Counted from the first letter of the stretch, positions 14,645 to 24,072 are shown. The stretch: DNA of 34,766 nt from Cyclobacteriaceae bacterium (GCA_013140555.1 JABFSO010000035.1:1-34766), one strand, 5' to 3'. Translations and numbers: made by a program. Notes: generated by a model from the sequence alone, not told the origin.

Positions 14645-16882
14645 ATGAAGCAACTTTTACTACTCGCCTTTATGCTTGTGTCGCTCGGCACGTGGGCGCA
14701 AGAGCAAAAACCGGAAGCGCCAAAGTGGCAAGGCAAATTCGAACAACTCGATCAAACACTGCCTACGCCTAATGAATATCGCTCAGGCTCTGGTGCACCC
14801 GGACCTAAGTACTGGCAGCAGCAAGCCGACTACGACATGGCCATCGAACTTAACGATTTGAACCAAAGCATCTCCGGAAAGGAAACCATTACCTACATCA
14901 ATAATTCTCCGGATGTGTTGAGATATTTATGGTTGCAACTCGACCAAAACATTTTGGATAAAGAGAGCAACACAGCCAAAACACAAACCAGTTCTATCCG
15001 CGATTCTACAGCTGCTAAATCCATGGCTGGCCAGTTTAATTTGTATGATTACGAAGGCGGTTATAAAGTAAAAGCCGTTACCGATGTGAATGGCAAGCCA
15101 CTGAGCTACACCATCAACAAAACGATGATGCGCGTTGACTTGCCTACTCCTTTAAAATCAGGTGATAAGTATTCGTTTAAGGTAGAGTGGTCTTTTAATG
15201 TCAACGACCGCAACTTATACGGTGGCCGCAGTGGACTTGAATTTTTCCCTGAAGATGGCAACTATGTGTATACCATCGCTCAATTCTTCCCACGCATGTG
15301 CGTGTACGATGACGTAGTGGGTTGGCAGAACAAGCAATTTTTAGGTCGTGGAGAATTCACCCTTCCTTTTGGAAATTATAAAGTGAGCATTACGGTTCCT
15401 GCCGATCATATCATTGGCGCTACCGGCTCATTGAAAAATGCTGCACAGGTTTTGACTAAAGCGGAGATGGATCGCTTTGAAAAAGCAAAAAACACTTACG
15501 ACAAGCCGGTGATCATTGTAACACAAGATGAAGCGATTGCTCGCGAGAAAACAAAGTCAACGCAAAAGAAAACATGGCAGTTTGAAGCTACCAACGTACG
15601 CGATTTTGCTTTCGCTTCTTCCCGTAAATTTATTTGGGATGCAATGGCGGTGAAGATAGGTGATAAGACTCCACTAGCGATGTCATATTATCCAAAAGAA
15701 GGAAATCCGCTATGGGAAAAGGAATCAACAATGGCAGTGAAGAACACCATCGAAGTGTATTCGAAATACACAGTTGATTATCCATATCCACACGCTACTT
15801 CTGTTCACGCAGCATCCATTGGAATGGAATATCCGATGATCTGCTTCAACTTTGGCCGCCCGAAAAAAGACGGAACCTATGACAATGCCACCCTGCAACG
15901 CATGTTGGGTGTGGTGATTCATGAAGTGGGTCATAACTTCTTCCCGATGATTATCAACAACGATGAACGCCAGACAACGTGGATGGACGAGGGTATCGAC
16001 AGCTTTGTTCAGTTGATGACCGAATTAGAGCGCTATCCGCAATTGGATTGGAGCCGAGGCAAGCCGGCAGGAATTGTTCCTTACATGAAAGGCGATAAGA
16101 GCATCATGCGCCCGCTTATGACGAACTCAGAACAAGTGATTGCATTTGGTTCAGAACAATATGCAAAGGCGGCAACTGCACTTTATATTCTTCGCGAATC
16201 GGTGATGGGTAAAGAGCTGTTCGACAAATCGTTTAAAGAATATGCGCAGCGTTGGGCATTTAAGCATCCAAAACCGGCAGACTTTTTCAGAACGATGGAA
16301 GATGCATCGGCTGTTGATTTGGATTGGTTTTGGAAAGGATGGTTTTACACCACTGATAATGTAGACATCTCGCTGGACAATGTGAAGTGGTACAAAGTAC
16401 GCACGGAAAAAACCAATTTGGAAAACAAAGATATGAAAGTGGCGAAAGGCGATTTGGCTAAGGAGGGCGATGCCAACCAAAAGCCAAGCGATTTCAGCAA
16501 AGGCCCTGAATATTTCACTGTTATTCCTACCGACAACCGTTTTTATGGTGAGTTTGCCAACCGCATTGATGATAAGGCTGTGATGGCGAAGATGGAAAAC
16601 AAAAATTTCTATGAGATCACGCTCACGAACAAAGGTGGCTTGGTAATGCCGGTGATCATCGAGTGGACATTCAAAGACGGCAGCAAAGAGATCGAACGTC
16701 TGCCAGCTGAGATCTGGAGAATCAACGAAACAAAAGTGACCAAGGTATTTGCGAAAGAAAAAGAAGTGGTGAGCGTAGTGCTCGATCCTCAAAAAGAAAC
16801 AGCTGACATCACCATCGAAGACAACGTGTTTCCAAAAGTGGCACAGCCAAGCAAGTTTGATGAATTGAAGAAGAAGAATTAA
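14645..16882 (+). CDS. M1-family zinc metallopeptidase, copy 1
   Basis: This is a 745-residue exported aminopeptidase-like enzyme with a signal peptide (1-19, ending TWAQ). The zinc motif is HEVGH at residues 426-430, and the third ligand Glu449 in WMDEG is 19 residues after the second His, as in the M1 (gluzincin) family. The substrate-side motif reads GMEYP in place of the usual GxMEN. Tyr506 (QYAKAATALYILRE) fits the catalytic tyrosine. An N-terminal beta domain (about 30-270) precedes the catalytic part, and a beta-rich tail covers about 590-745. A second copy lies at 20070-22286; the two are clearly paralogous along their whole length. The catalytic residues are intact, so activity is likely. 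A terminator follows. Confidence 0.93.
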   Translation: MKQLLLLAFMLVSLGTWAQEQKPEAPKWQGKFEQLDQTLPTPNEYRSGSGAPGPKYWQQQADYDMAIELNDLNQSISGKETITYINNSPDVLRYLWLQLDQNILDKESNTAKTQTSSIRDSTAAKSMAGQFNLYDYEGGYKVKAVTDVNGKPLSYTINKTMMRVDLPTPLKSGDKYSFKVEWSFNVNDRNLYGGRSGLEFFPEDGNYVYTIAQFFPRMCVYDDVVGWQNKQFLGRGEFTLPFGNYKVSITVPADHIIGATGSLKNAAQVLTKAEMDRFEKAKNTYDKPVIIVTQDEAIAREKTKSTQKKTWQFEATNVRDFAFASSRKFIWDAMAVKIGDKTPLAMSYYPKEGNPLWEKESTMAVKNTIEVYSKYTVDYPYPHATSVHAASIGMEYPMICFNFGRPKKDGTYDNATLQRMLGVVIHEVGHNFFPMIINNDERQTTWMDEGIDSFVQLMTELERYPQLDWSRGKPAGIVPYMKGDKSIMRPLMTNSEQVIAFGSEQYAKAATALYILRESVMGKELFDKSFKEYAQRWAFKHPKPADFFRTMEDASAVDLDWFWKGWFYTTDNVDISLDNVKWYKVRTEKTNLENKDMKVAKGDLAKEGDANQKPSDFSKGPEYFTVIPTDNRFYGEFANRIDDKAVMAKMENKNFYEITLTNKGGLVMPVIIEWTFKDGSKEIERLPAEIWRINETKVTKVFAKEKEVVSVVLDPQKETADITIEDNVFPKVAQPSKFDELKKKN

Positions 16883-16901
16883 TTGGTGTTTAGCCGAAAT
16901 G

Positions 16902-16935
16902 AAAGAGCTGCCTCGCAAGGGCAGCTTTTTTTATT
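16902..16935 (+). terminator. Rho-independent terminator after M1 copy 1
   Basis: The stem AGCTGCC (16906-16912) pairs perfectly with GGCAGCT (16920-16926) across a seven-base loop. It is extended by A/T pairs on the left and followed by a T-run (16926-16932). It ends 20-50 bases after the M1 stop codon. Confidence 0.9.
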
Positions 16936-16953
16936 TTAGGATGAGGGGCCATT

Positions 16954-17030
16954 TAAATATTCCGCCCCTACAGGGCGGGGGAAATAGTGTTTGAGTTAGT
17001 TACAAATATTTCGTCCCTACGGGGCGAGGG
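16954..17030 (-). repeat. Two inverted units of the palindromic array
   Basis: Two units lie in the opposite orientation to the main array. Each shows an aatatt word followed by a GC-rich palindrome: CCGCCCC-TAC-AGGGCGG at 16962-16978 and TCGTCCC-TAC-GGGGCGA at 17011-17026 (one mismatched pair each). Their centres are about 49 bases apart, the same period as the direct units. The stem ends here are C/G pairs, where the direct units have A/T pairs. Confidence 0.7.
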
Positions 17031-17062
17031 GATGTCAATGGAGTAGCGAAGAAATAAACGTA

Positions 17063-17445
17063 GCGTCATCAACCCCGTAGGGGTTAAATATTTGTAGCAA
17101 ACAAATAATCGAAGCATCATCAACCCCGTAGGGGTTGAATATTTGTAGCAAAAAAAGTCCGGAGAATCATCAACCCCGTAGGGGTTAAATATTTGTAGCG
17201 AAAAAATCCGAAGCATCATCAACCCCGTAGGGGTTAAATCTTTGTAGCAAAAAAGGCCCGGAGAATCATTAACCCCGTAGGAGTTGAATCTTTGTAATAA
17301 AGAAATCCGAAGCGTCATCAACCTCGTAGGGGTTCAATCTTTGTAACAAAGAAATCCGAAGCGTCATCAACCCCGTAGGGGTTAAATATTTGTAGCAAAA
17401 AAATCCGAAGAATTATCAACCCCGAAGGGGTGATATGTTTTTGTA
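17063..17445 (+). repeat. Eight-unit tandem array with palindromic core
   Basis: Eight units run head to tail. Their palindromic cores (AACCCC-GTA-GGGGTT) start at 17071, 17122, 17172, 17221, 17271, 17320, 17369 and 17418, so the period is 49-51 bases. Each core is preceded by a tcatc word and followed by aaat[a/c]tttgtag, an A-run and tccgaa. Units five, six and eight carry single core changes. The whole unit is conserved, including the A-rich stretch, so there are no variable spacers as in CRISPR. The array fills the space between the convergent M1 and hexosaminidase genes. Similar palindromic intergenic repeats exist in Bacteroidota as far as I recall; I could not compare them. Confidence 0.92.
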
Positions 17446-17473
17446 AAAGAAGGATTCAAAATCCTCTGAAAGA

Positions 17474-19102
17474 TTAATGCCCAACAACAGAATTCAAACC
17501 ATCAACCCACGGCACTTTTTTGGAGCGGTAATAATCAATGTTCATTAACCGAAAGCGTTCGGCCTGTTTACCTAATCGAATTTTATATTCATCCCAATTT
17601 CTCGCTTCGGTTTTTGTCCAGCCGATTTCCGCATATCCCGGCAACCGTGGAAACAACAAATATTCTACCTCATCCATATTCGAAATGGTTTCCGACCACA
17701 ATGGCGCTTCTATGCCAATAATGTTTTCTTGAGCAATTCCATCAACGAAAGTTGAAGGATCCCAAAGATAAGCACTATCCACTTCAATGTAAGCCGCCCA
17801 ATGTAACCCATATTTTGATGTAGAATCGTAACTCATATCGAGATACGCTTTTTTTGCAGGTGACATTAAAATTTTACTTCCTTTTTCGGATGCCATCGAT
17901 GTATACTTGTCCGCATTCCAAAACTGCACTACGGTTTCACCTGCTATTTCACCTTGTGCAATTTCCTCCCAACCCATCATCGTTTTTCCATTCGCCTTTA
18001 CCAAATCCTGAAATCGATTAATGAACTGAATGTAATCTTCTTTCTTGGTCACTTTGGCTTCATCGCCTCCAATGTGGAAGTAAGGCCCGGGTGTGAGCGC
18101 AGAAAGTTCGCGTATCACATCACTTACAAATCGCATGGTGGCCTCCTTTTCTAAACGCAAAGTACTCCAACCTACTTTAATGCCGGTGTACAAATCGGTT
18201 GGATTTGATTTGCCGTCTAAGATTTTATTGGCGTTTGCCGCAACTACCAATTTTCCTTCTGCAGGCACAATAGTGCCACCATTTAGTTCGCCATACGAAG
18301 CCAGTGCGGAGTTAATATGGCCGGGCATATCAATTTCGGGTACGATGGTGATGTAGCGCGTTTGCGCATAGCGAATGATTTCTGTGTATTGCTCCTGAGT
18401 GTAAAAACCTCCTTGTCCTCCGCCTACTTCTGTTTGTCCACCAACTTGTGTTAAATTTGGCCACGATTTTATTTCGATTCTCCAGCCTTGATCATCTGAC
18501 AAGTGCAGATGTAGAAAATTGATTTTATAAATAGAGATCAAATCGATATAACGTTTTACTTCTTCTACGGAAAAGAAATGACGCGCCACATCCAGCATGG
18601 CGCCTCGGTAACTGTATTGCGGAAAATCACGAATACTTCCCGTTGGAATTTTCCATGAAGTATTTTGAATGTTATTTGACTCGATGGTCGCAGGTAGTAA
18701 CTGTCGTAATGTTTGAATTGCCCGAAAGGCACCCTGGGGTTGATTCGAAGCAATGGTGATTAATTCTTCATCGATGGAAATGCGATATCCTTCATCTCCC
18801 AATTCTTTTTCATCGATGGATTTAAAGCAAATTCCTTTTTCTCCAACTCCACTTTGAACCGTAAACTGAAAGCCGGTAGCGGGTTCCAGCATACCGATGA
18901 GGTAGCTCGAAATGTTTTTCCATTCTTCAGTTTGTTGTGGAATGTAAATCATAGTATTGTTCACCAACTCAAAATTTCCGGAGCCGGATTTTAATTCCGA
19001 AGGCAACGGAATTAATGAGGATGATTGCAATGTGGGCTCACCATTTCGCCCACATGAAATCAATAAACCAACCGCAATCAAAAAAACAAAAATTCGATGC
19101 AT
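17474..19102 (-). CDS. Beta-N-acetylhexosaminidase lipoprotein (GH20)
   Basis: The 542-residue protein starts with a lipoprotein signal; the lipobox LLISC puts the acylated Cys at residue 17. The GH20 N-terminal domain (about 28-150) precedes the TIM-barrel domain (about 155-510). The barrel shows the opening YRGAMLDVARHFFSVEEVKRYI, HLHLSDDQGWRIEI, and the catalytic Asp347-Glu348 pair in HIGGDEA. The GIEAPLWSE segment near the end closes the active site. The enzyme removes terminal N-acetylglucosamine or N-acetylgalactosamine from glycans, probably at the envelope. A promoter is visible upstream (19118-19148). Its 3' end runs into the repeat array. Confidence 0.94.
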   Translation of the reverse strand: MHRIFVFLIAVGLLISCGRNGEPTLQSSSLIPLPSELKSGSGNFELVNNTMIYIPQQTEEWKNISSYLIGMLEPATGFQFTVQSGVGEKGICFKSIDEKELGDEGYRISIDEELITIASNQPQGAFRAIQTLRQLLPATIESNNIQNTSWKIPTGSIRDFPQYSYRGAMLDVARHFFSVEEVKRYIDLISIYKINFLHLHLSDDQGWRIEIKSWPNLTQVGGQTEVGGGQGGFYTQEQYTEIIRYAQTRYITIVPEIDMPGHINSALASYGELNGGTIVPAEGKLVVAANANKILDGKSNPTDLYTGIKVGWSTLRLEKEATMRFVSDVIRELSALTPGPYFHIGGDEAKVTKKEDYIQFINRFQDLVKANGKTMMGWEEIAQGEIAGETVVQFWNADKYTSMASEKGSKILMSPAKKAYLDMSYDSTSKYGLHWAAYIEVDSAYLWDPSTFVDGIAQENIIGIEAPLWSETISNMDEVEYLLFPRLPGYAEIGWTKTEARNWDEYKIRLGKQAERFRLMNIDYYRSKKVPWVDGLNSVVGH

Positions 19103-19117
19103 AGTTTCACTTTACTC

Positions 19118-19148
19118 TCAAAAGTAGAAAATATTCAGCGTTTGCGAA
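19118..19148 (-). promoter_or_regulatory. Promoter of the GH20 gene
   Basis: On the minus strand TTCG (19148-19145), a 19-base spacer and TACTTTTG (19125-19118) stand 15 bases before the start codon. The -7 box is an exact TAnnTTTG match. The same boxes at the same spacing precede M1 copy 2. Confidence 0.55.
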
Positions 19149-19149
19149 G

Positions 19150-19983
19150 GTGATCTTGTATCTTGGTGCGGTGATCCAAAAGCTTAAACAGTTTGTTTAT
19201 GGCCAATCCCGCTTGCGGTGGGTGATTGGTTTTATGGTGCTCGTTTATGTGGTGCTGGTAGGAGCACTGGCGCAAGCTTGGTATGCGGATCAGATGGTGC
19301 AACCCTTTCATTTTTTTAACGACTGGCCCGAATGGAAACAACTTGATAAACTCGCTCATGCTGCGTGGTCATTTCACGTTTGTGCAGTGGCGTGGAGGCT
19401 TTTGCGCTGGGGCAGATTAAAGCAGGCGCTTCCATTGGGTACCATCACCGGATTTTTCATCGTTTCGTCTATAGAAATAATGGATGGTTTTTCCATCGGC
19501 TATGGAGCTTCGCTTTTTGATTTACTCGCAAATGCGATGGGTGCCACTTTATTTTTCGCACAGATTAAGTGGTGGAGTCACATAAAAATCTTTCCGAAAT
19601 ACTCATTTCATCCCACTTCATTTGCCGTGCTGCGACCCAGTTTGTTGGGAGATGGATTCTTACAAGAAGCATTGAAAGACTACAATGGTCAAACTCTTTG
19701 GTACAGTTGGACGCCTGAAAAAAAATGGTGGCCTTCGTTTTTGTCGATTGCCATTGGATTTGGTGCAGAAGGTATGATCTATGGCCGTGATTCGGAAAAT
19801 GCTGCGCATGGCTATTCTCCTTATCGGAAATTTTATCTATCGCTGGATTTGAATCCGAACTATTTTAATTCGCTCAAATCGGGATGGCGCACGTTGTTAT
19901 TTCCACTCACCATTGTTAAATGCCCAGCTCCTGCCATCGAAGTTTCTACGCATGGGGTACGGTTTCATTGGATTTACTTCTGA
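19150..19983 (+). CDS. DUF2279 family membrane protein
   Basis: The frame opens with GTG at 19150 (277 residues); a second GTG at 19171, giving MIQKLKQFVYGQ, is an equally good start. After a first transmembrane helix (about residues 22-45) comes the family mark WKQLDKLAHAAWSFHV, then further helices with the conserved EIMDGFS and GASLFDLLANAMGA segments, as in the DUF2279/YfiM group. A soluble aromatic-rich half follows, with GAEGMIYGRDS and a SLDLNPNYFNSLKSGWR stretch. Function is unknown. The gene is divergent from the hexosaminidase and ends 86 bases before M1 copy 2, with a promoter in that gap. Confidence 0.75.
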   Translation: MILYLGAVIQKLKQFVYGQSRLRWVIGFMVLVYVVLVGALAQAWYADQMVQPFHFFNDWPEWKQLDKLAHAAWSFHVCAVAWRLLRWGRLKQALPLGTITGFFIVSSIEIMDGFSIGYGASLFDLLANAMGATLFFAQIKWWSHIKIFPKYSFHPTSFAVLRPSLLGDGFLQEALKDYNGQTLWYSWTPEKKWWPSFLSIAIGFGAEGMIYGRDSENAAHGYSPYRKFYLSLDLNPNYFNSLKSGWRTLLFPLTIVKCPAPAIEVSTHGVRFHWIYF

Positions 19984-20014
19984 TTTATCGCCTATTCCGG
20001 CCAAGTAATAATCG

Positions 20015-20045
20015 TTCGGCATTCCATCAACTTTGGTTACTTTTG
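20015..20045 (+). promoter_or_regulatory. Promoter of M1 copy 2
   Basis: TTCG (20015-20018), a 19-base spacer and TACTTTTG (20038-20045) lie 24 bases before the ATG at 20070. The -7 box is an exact match to TAnnTTTG. Confidence 0.58.
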
Positions 20046-20069
20046 GGGCCTTTAAATAAATCTCCCAGT

Positions 20070-22286
20070 ATGAAACCATTTGTCGTTCTAATTTTTATTG
20101 TATGCTCAATCTCTGCTTTCAGCCAGCAAAAGTGGCAAGGTAAATTCGAGCAGCTTGATCAGATTTTGCCAACGCCTAATAGCTACCGATCAGCATCAGG
20201 CGCACCTGGAGTTAATTATTGGCAGCAACGTGCCGACTACGACATTGATGTAGAATTGAATGATGAAACCCAATTCATCACCGGAAAGGAAACTATCACC
20301 TACTATAATAATGCACCGGAGGCTTTACGCTATTTGTGGTTGCAATTGGATCAGAACAATTTGTCGAAAGACAACATGACGGATAAAACCGAAACGAATC
20401 GTGTGAGAGATTCAATTCCCGCAAAATTCTTTCCATTAGCCGGGGATACATACGATTATGAAGGAGGCTTTAAAATCAAATCAGTAAAAGATGCAAACGG
20501 AAAAGACCTTCCTTTTTTGATTAACAACACGATGATGCGTGTGGATCTTCCGGTAGCGTTGAAAACAGGCGATAAATTTATTTTTAAAGTGGAGTGGAGC
20601 TATAATGAAAAAGACCGTGTGAAGTTTGGTGAGCGTGGAGGCTATGAATATTTTCCGGAAGACGGAAACTATCTCTACACCGAAGCACAATGGTTCCCAC
20701 GCATGTGCGTGTTCGATGACTACGAAGGTTGGCAGAACAAACAATTTTTAGGACAAGGCGAATTTACATTGACCTTCGGAAATTATCGTGTGCGCATCAC
20801 TGTGCCATCTGATCACATAGTAGGTGCTACCGGCATGTTACAAAATCCAAAAGCAGTATTGACGAAAGAGCAAATCGAACGCTTTGAAACTGCTAAGAAA
20901 ACATTTGATAAGCCGGTGTTTATTGTAACCGAAGACGAAGCCAAAAAGAGAGAAAAAGAACGCTCAAAGAAAAAAAGCACTTGGGAGTTTTACGCTGAAA
21001 ACGTAAGAGACTTTGCGTTCGTCACTTCACGTAAATTTATTTGGGATGCGATGGCGGTGAAGGTAAATGACAAAACTCCATTAGCCCAATCGCTCTATCC
21101 GAAAGAAGGAAATCCGCTGTGGGCGAAAGAATCCACCATGGCGATTAAGAATACACTTGAAGTTTATTCAGCCCGCACGTTTGATTATCCATACCCAACG
21201 GCATACTCAGTGCATACCGCTAATCAGGGGATGGAGTACCCCATGATTTGCTTCAATGGTGGAAGACCCAAAGCGGACGGCACGTATTCGCAGCGCACCT
21301 ACGAAGGAATGGTAGGAGTGATCATTCACGAAGTAGGCCACAATTTCTTTCCGATGATTGTTAACTCAGACGAACGTCAGTGGAGCTGGATGGACGAAGG
21401 ATTGAATTCCTTTTTGGAAAGAGAAACAAAGCGTGAGCGCTATCCCAATGTGAGTATCAACTGGGGTTCGCCTAAAGGCATGGCCAGCTATATGAAAGGC
21501 GACAAGAACATGATGCGCCCGATCATGTGGGATTCAGATAATATCCCCGGCAACGACTTTGGTCCTAATGCCTATGGAAAACCTTCAGCTGCACTTACAC
21601 TCTTGCGAGAGACGGTGATGGGGCCTGAATTATTTGACAAGGCGTTTAAAGAATATGCACAGCGCTGGGCTTTCAAGCATCCCAAGCCGGCTGATTTCTT
21701 CCGTACCATGGAAGACGCTTCGGCTGTAGACTTAGATTGGTTTTGGAGAGGCTGGTTCTACACTGTAGATAACGTAGATGTGGAGTTGGATGAAGTGAAA
21801 TGGTTTAGAGTAAAATCAGACCAGAAAGACTTGGAGAACAAAGGGATCAAAACCAAGACTGGAGATTTAGCTACGGCTCCAAAAGAAAAAGCCACCGACT
21901 TTAACAATGGCCCTCAGGAAATCACGATGATCAATACCGAAGATCGTGCCTATGGTGAGTTTAAAAACAAAATCAACGATGCGGATGTCCGCGCAAAAAT
22001 AGCGGGTAAAAACCTGTACGAGATTACGTTGAAAAATAAAGGCGGGCTGGTGACACCAGTGATCATCGAGTGGACCTACAAAGATGGCAGCAAGGAGCTA
22101 GAAACCATTCCCGCAGAGATTTGGCGCGTGAATGAGTGGGAAGTTAAAAAGGTGTTCATGAAGGATAAAGAAGTGACAAACGTTGTCATTGACCCAGCCG
22201 GTGCTTCTGCAGATGTAAATTTGACCGACAACGTTTTCCCCAAAAAACCAACAGAAACAAAGTTTGATCAATTGAAGAAGAATTAG
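20070..22286 (+). CDS. M1-family zinc metallopeptidase, copy 2
   Basis: The frame is open from 19920, but ATG 20070 gives a normal signal peptide (MKPFVVLIFIVCSISAFSQ) and follows a promoter, so it is the chosen start; the protein has 738 residues. The zinc ligands are His420, His424 (HEVGH) and Glu443 (WMDEG). The substrate motif is GMEYP as in copy 1. About 40 residues around AFKHPKPADFFRTMEDASA are nearly identical between the copies, while the corresponding codons differ at many third positions, so the duplication is old. Differences cluster around the active-site rim (IGMEYP to QGMEYP; SFVQLMTELER to SFLERETKRER). The two enzymes probably cleave different peptides. A long hairpin lies downstream. 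Confidence 0.93.
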   Translation: MKPFVVLIFIVCSISAFSQQKWQGKFEQLDQILPTPNSYRSASGAPGVNYWQQRADYDIDVELNDETQFITGKETITYYNNAPEALRYLWLQLDQNNLSKDNMTDKTETNRVRDSIPAKFFPLAGDTYDYEGGFKIKSVKDANGKDLPFLINNTMMRVDLPVALKTGDKFIFKVEWSYNEKDRVKFGERGGYEYFPEDGNYLYTEAQWFPRMCVFDDYEGWQNKQFLGQGEFTLTFGNYRVRITVPSDHIVGATGMLQNPKAVLTKEQIERFETAKKTFDKPVFIVTEDEAKKREKERSKKKSTWEFYAENVRDFAFVTSRKFIWDAMAVKVNDKTPLAQSLYPKEGNPLWAKESTMAIKNTLEVYSARTFDYPYPTAYSVHTANQGMEYPMICFNGGRPKADGTYSQRTYEGMVGVIIHEVGHNFFPMIVNSDERQWSWMDEGLNSFLERETKRERYPNVSINWGSPKGMASYMKGDKNMMRPIMWDSDNIPGNDFGPNAYGKPSAALTLLRETVMGPELFDKAFKEYAQRWAFKHPKPADFFRTMEDASAVDLDWFWRGWFYTVDNVDVELDEVKWFRVKSDQKDLENKGIKTKTGDLATAPKEKATDFNNGPQEITMINTEDRAYGEFKNKINDADVRAKIAGKNLYEITLKNKGGLVTPVIIEWTYKDGSKELETIPAEIWRVNEWEVKKVFMKDKEVTNVVIDPAGASADVNLTDNVFPKKPTETKFDQLKKN

Positions 22287-22292
22287 AGTTAG

Positions 22293-22353
22293 CACCACGA
22301 AAGATAGATTGCGTGTCTAGGGTATTGCCCGATGTAATCTATCTTTCATGGTG
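22293..22353. repeat. Long hairpin after M1 copy 2
   Basis: The left arm CACCACGAAAGATAGATT (22293-22310) and the right arm (22336-22353) pair at 17 of 18 positions. The 25-base loop has its own small stem (GGG at 22320-22322 with CCC at 22328-22330). No T-run follows, so it is not a standard terminator. It could protect the 3' end of the peptidase mRNA or bind a protein. Confidence 0.75.
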
Positions 22354-22390
22354 ATAGTGAATTGGAATAAACTTTCATTTAATTTTTACA

Positions 22391-23518
22391 ATGAGCTTAA
22401 ACCAAAAAATCGGTATCCTCGGAGGTGGTCAGCTTGGCCGTATGCTGATCCAATCGGGTATAGATTTTAATATTCAATTTTCAGTCCTCGATCCGGATGC
22501 ATCTGCACCGTGTTCTGGGATTTCTACATTCACCCACGGTAAGTTAACAGACTATCAAACCGTGGTCGACTTTGGCAAGAACTGTGACCTCATCACCATC
22601 GAAATTGAAAACGTGAATGTGGAGGCATTGAAAGAACTCGTTCGACAAGGCAAAAAAGTGTTTCCGCAGCCGGAAGTAATCCAGTTAATCCAAGATAAGC
22701 GTACACAAAAGGAATTTTATAAGCAGCATCAGATTCCTACGGCCGAATTTATCCTAACGAAAAACAAACAAGAGGTAATAGCCAACCGATCATTTTTACC
22801 GGCCGTCAATAAACTCGGGAAAGAAGGATATGACGGTAGAGGTGTACAATTACTTCGCACGGAAGCAGATCTGGAAAAAGCATTTGATGCCCCCGGCCTC
22901 TTAGAAAAACTGATTGACTTCGAAAAAGAAATTGCCGTCATCGTAGCGCGCAACGAAACCGGAGAGATCGCATCTTACCCTGCTGTAGAAATGGTTTTTC
23001 ATCCCACCGCTAATTTGGTGGAGTACTTATTTTCTCCAGCAGAAATTCCTTCCGCTGTTGCCAAAGAAGCTGATGCTATTGCCAAATCTGTCATTGAAAA
23101 AATGAACATGGTAGGTTTGTTGGCGGTGGAAATGTTTGTGACTAAAGACGGTAAGGTGCTGGTAAATGAGGTAGCCCCTCGCCCTCACAACAGCGGACAC
23201 CAGACCATCGAAGCAAACATCACTTCGCAATACGAGCAACACTTGCGTGCCATCCTTAATTTGCCGTTGGGTAACACGGCTACCGTATTGCCAAGTGCTA
23301 TGGTGAATCTACTTGGCGAAGATGGATTTTCAGGTGAAGCGAAGTATCAGGGGCTCGATGAAGTGCTTCGGCAAACAGGTACACACATACACCTTTACGG
23401 AAAGAAGATCACGAAACCCTTTCGGAAAATGGGTCACGTTACAATTGTAGACACAGACTTAGATAATCTGCGAAAGAAAGCCAACTTTGTTAAACAAACA
23501 TTAAAAGTAATCGCATGA
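22391..23518 (+). CDS. purK: 5-(carboxyamino)imidazole ribonucleotide synthase
   Basis: PurK couples ATP and bicarbonate to aminoimidazole ribonucleotide to make N5-CAIR in purine synthesis. The 375-residue protein opens with the nucleotide-like fold [10 protein letters not shown] (residues 9-18). The ATP-grasp domain covers about 100-290, with the glycine loop [14 protein letters not shown] and the metal/ATP segment [12 protein letters not shown] near residue 256. A C-terminal hybrid domain follows ([18 protein letters not shown]). Length is typical. The last codons overlap the first of purE by four bases (ATGA), so translation is coupled and the product passes directly to PurE. Confidence 0.97.
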   Translation: MSLNQKIGILGGGQLGRMLIQSGIDFNIQFSVLDPDASAPCSGISTFTHGKLTDYQTVVDFGKNCDLITIEIENVNVEALKELVRQGKKVFPQPEVIQLIQDKRTQKEFYKQHQIPTAEFILTKNKQEVIANRSFLPAVNKLGKEGYDGRGVQLLRTEADLEKAFDAPGLLEKLIDFEKEIAVIVARNETGEIASYPAVEMVFHPTANLVEYLFSPAEIPSAVAKEADAIAKSVIEKMNMVGLLAVEMFVTKDGKVLVNEVAPRPHNSGHQTIEANITSQYEQHLRAILNLPLGNTATVLPSAMVNLLGEDGFSGEAKYQGLDEVLRQTGTHIHLYGKKITKPFRKMGHVTIVDTDLDNLRKKANFVKQTLKVIA

Positions 23519-24027
23519 GTAAGCCAATCGTTGGGATCATCATGGGCAGCCAGTCAGACTTGAAAGTGATGCGCGAAGCAGCCGAGTTTTTAGAGGAGAT
23601 GGAAATCCCTTTTGAGCTAACGGTGGTATCGGCCCATCGCACGCCTGAGCGCATGGTAGCCTATGCGTCATCTGCGAAAAGCAGAGGGTTAAAAGTAATT
23701 ATTGCAGGGGCCGGAGGGGCAGCTCACCTTCCAGGCATGGTGGCTTCACTTACCTCGTTGCCAGTGATTGGCGTTCCCATTAAATCATCCAATTCAATTG
23801 ATGGCTGGGATTCAGTTCTGTCCATTTTACAGATGCCTGCCGGAGTGCCTGTGGCAACGGTAGCGCTTAATGGTGCAAAGAATGCCGGAATTCTGGGCGC
23901 ACAAATTATTGGCACCAGCGATAAGGCGGTAGCTAAAAAATTGGATCGATTCAAAGTACAACTCAGGAAAAAAGTAGAAGAATCTTTTCGGTTCATCGAA
24001 AAAAAGGGCTGGAAAGAAATTCAATAA
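23515..24027 (+). CDS. purE: N5-CAIR mutase
   Basis: PurE (class I) converts N5-CAIR to CAIR, the step after PurK. The 170-residue protein shows the full signature: [18 protein letters not shown] near the start, the catalytic [25 protein letters not shown] and PVIGVP. Class I fits its pairing with purK in the same operon, since class II enzymes work without PurK. Confidence 0.97.
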   Translation: MSKPIVGIIMGSQSDLKVMREAAEFLEEMEIPFELTVVSAHRTPERMVAYASSAKSRGLKVIIAGAGGAAHLPGMVASLTSLPVIGVPIKSSNSIDGWDSVLSILQMPAGVPVATVALNGAKNAGILGAQIIGTSDKAVAKKLDRFKVQLRKKVEESFRFIEKKGWKEIQ

Positions 24028-24072
24028 AGATGTTTCTATAAAAAGTTAGTATCTTGAACAGATATTAAACTT

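Noticed and set aside
16151-16918. A 255-residue minus-strand frame
   Set aside because: It is antisense to the 3' part of M1 copy 1, which has intact zinc-site motifs and a terminator; the composition (Phe/His/Cys-rich) is that of an antisense shadow.
16968-17321. A 117-residue minus-strand reading frame through the repeat array
   Set aside because: The repeat period varies between 49 and 51 bases, so successive units fall in different frames; the openness is a by-product of the repeat.
17063-17445. CRISPR array
   Set aside because: The period is about 50 bases and the whole unit is conserved, so there are no variable spacers, and no cas genes lie nearby.
19920-20069. N-terminal extension of M1 copy 2 from an upstream ATG
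   Set aside because: The extension overlaps the DUF2279 gene and the promoter, and a proper signal peptide starts at ATG 20070.
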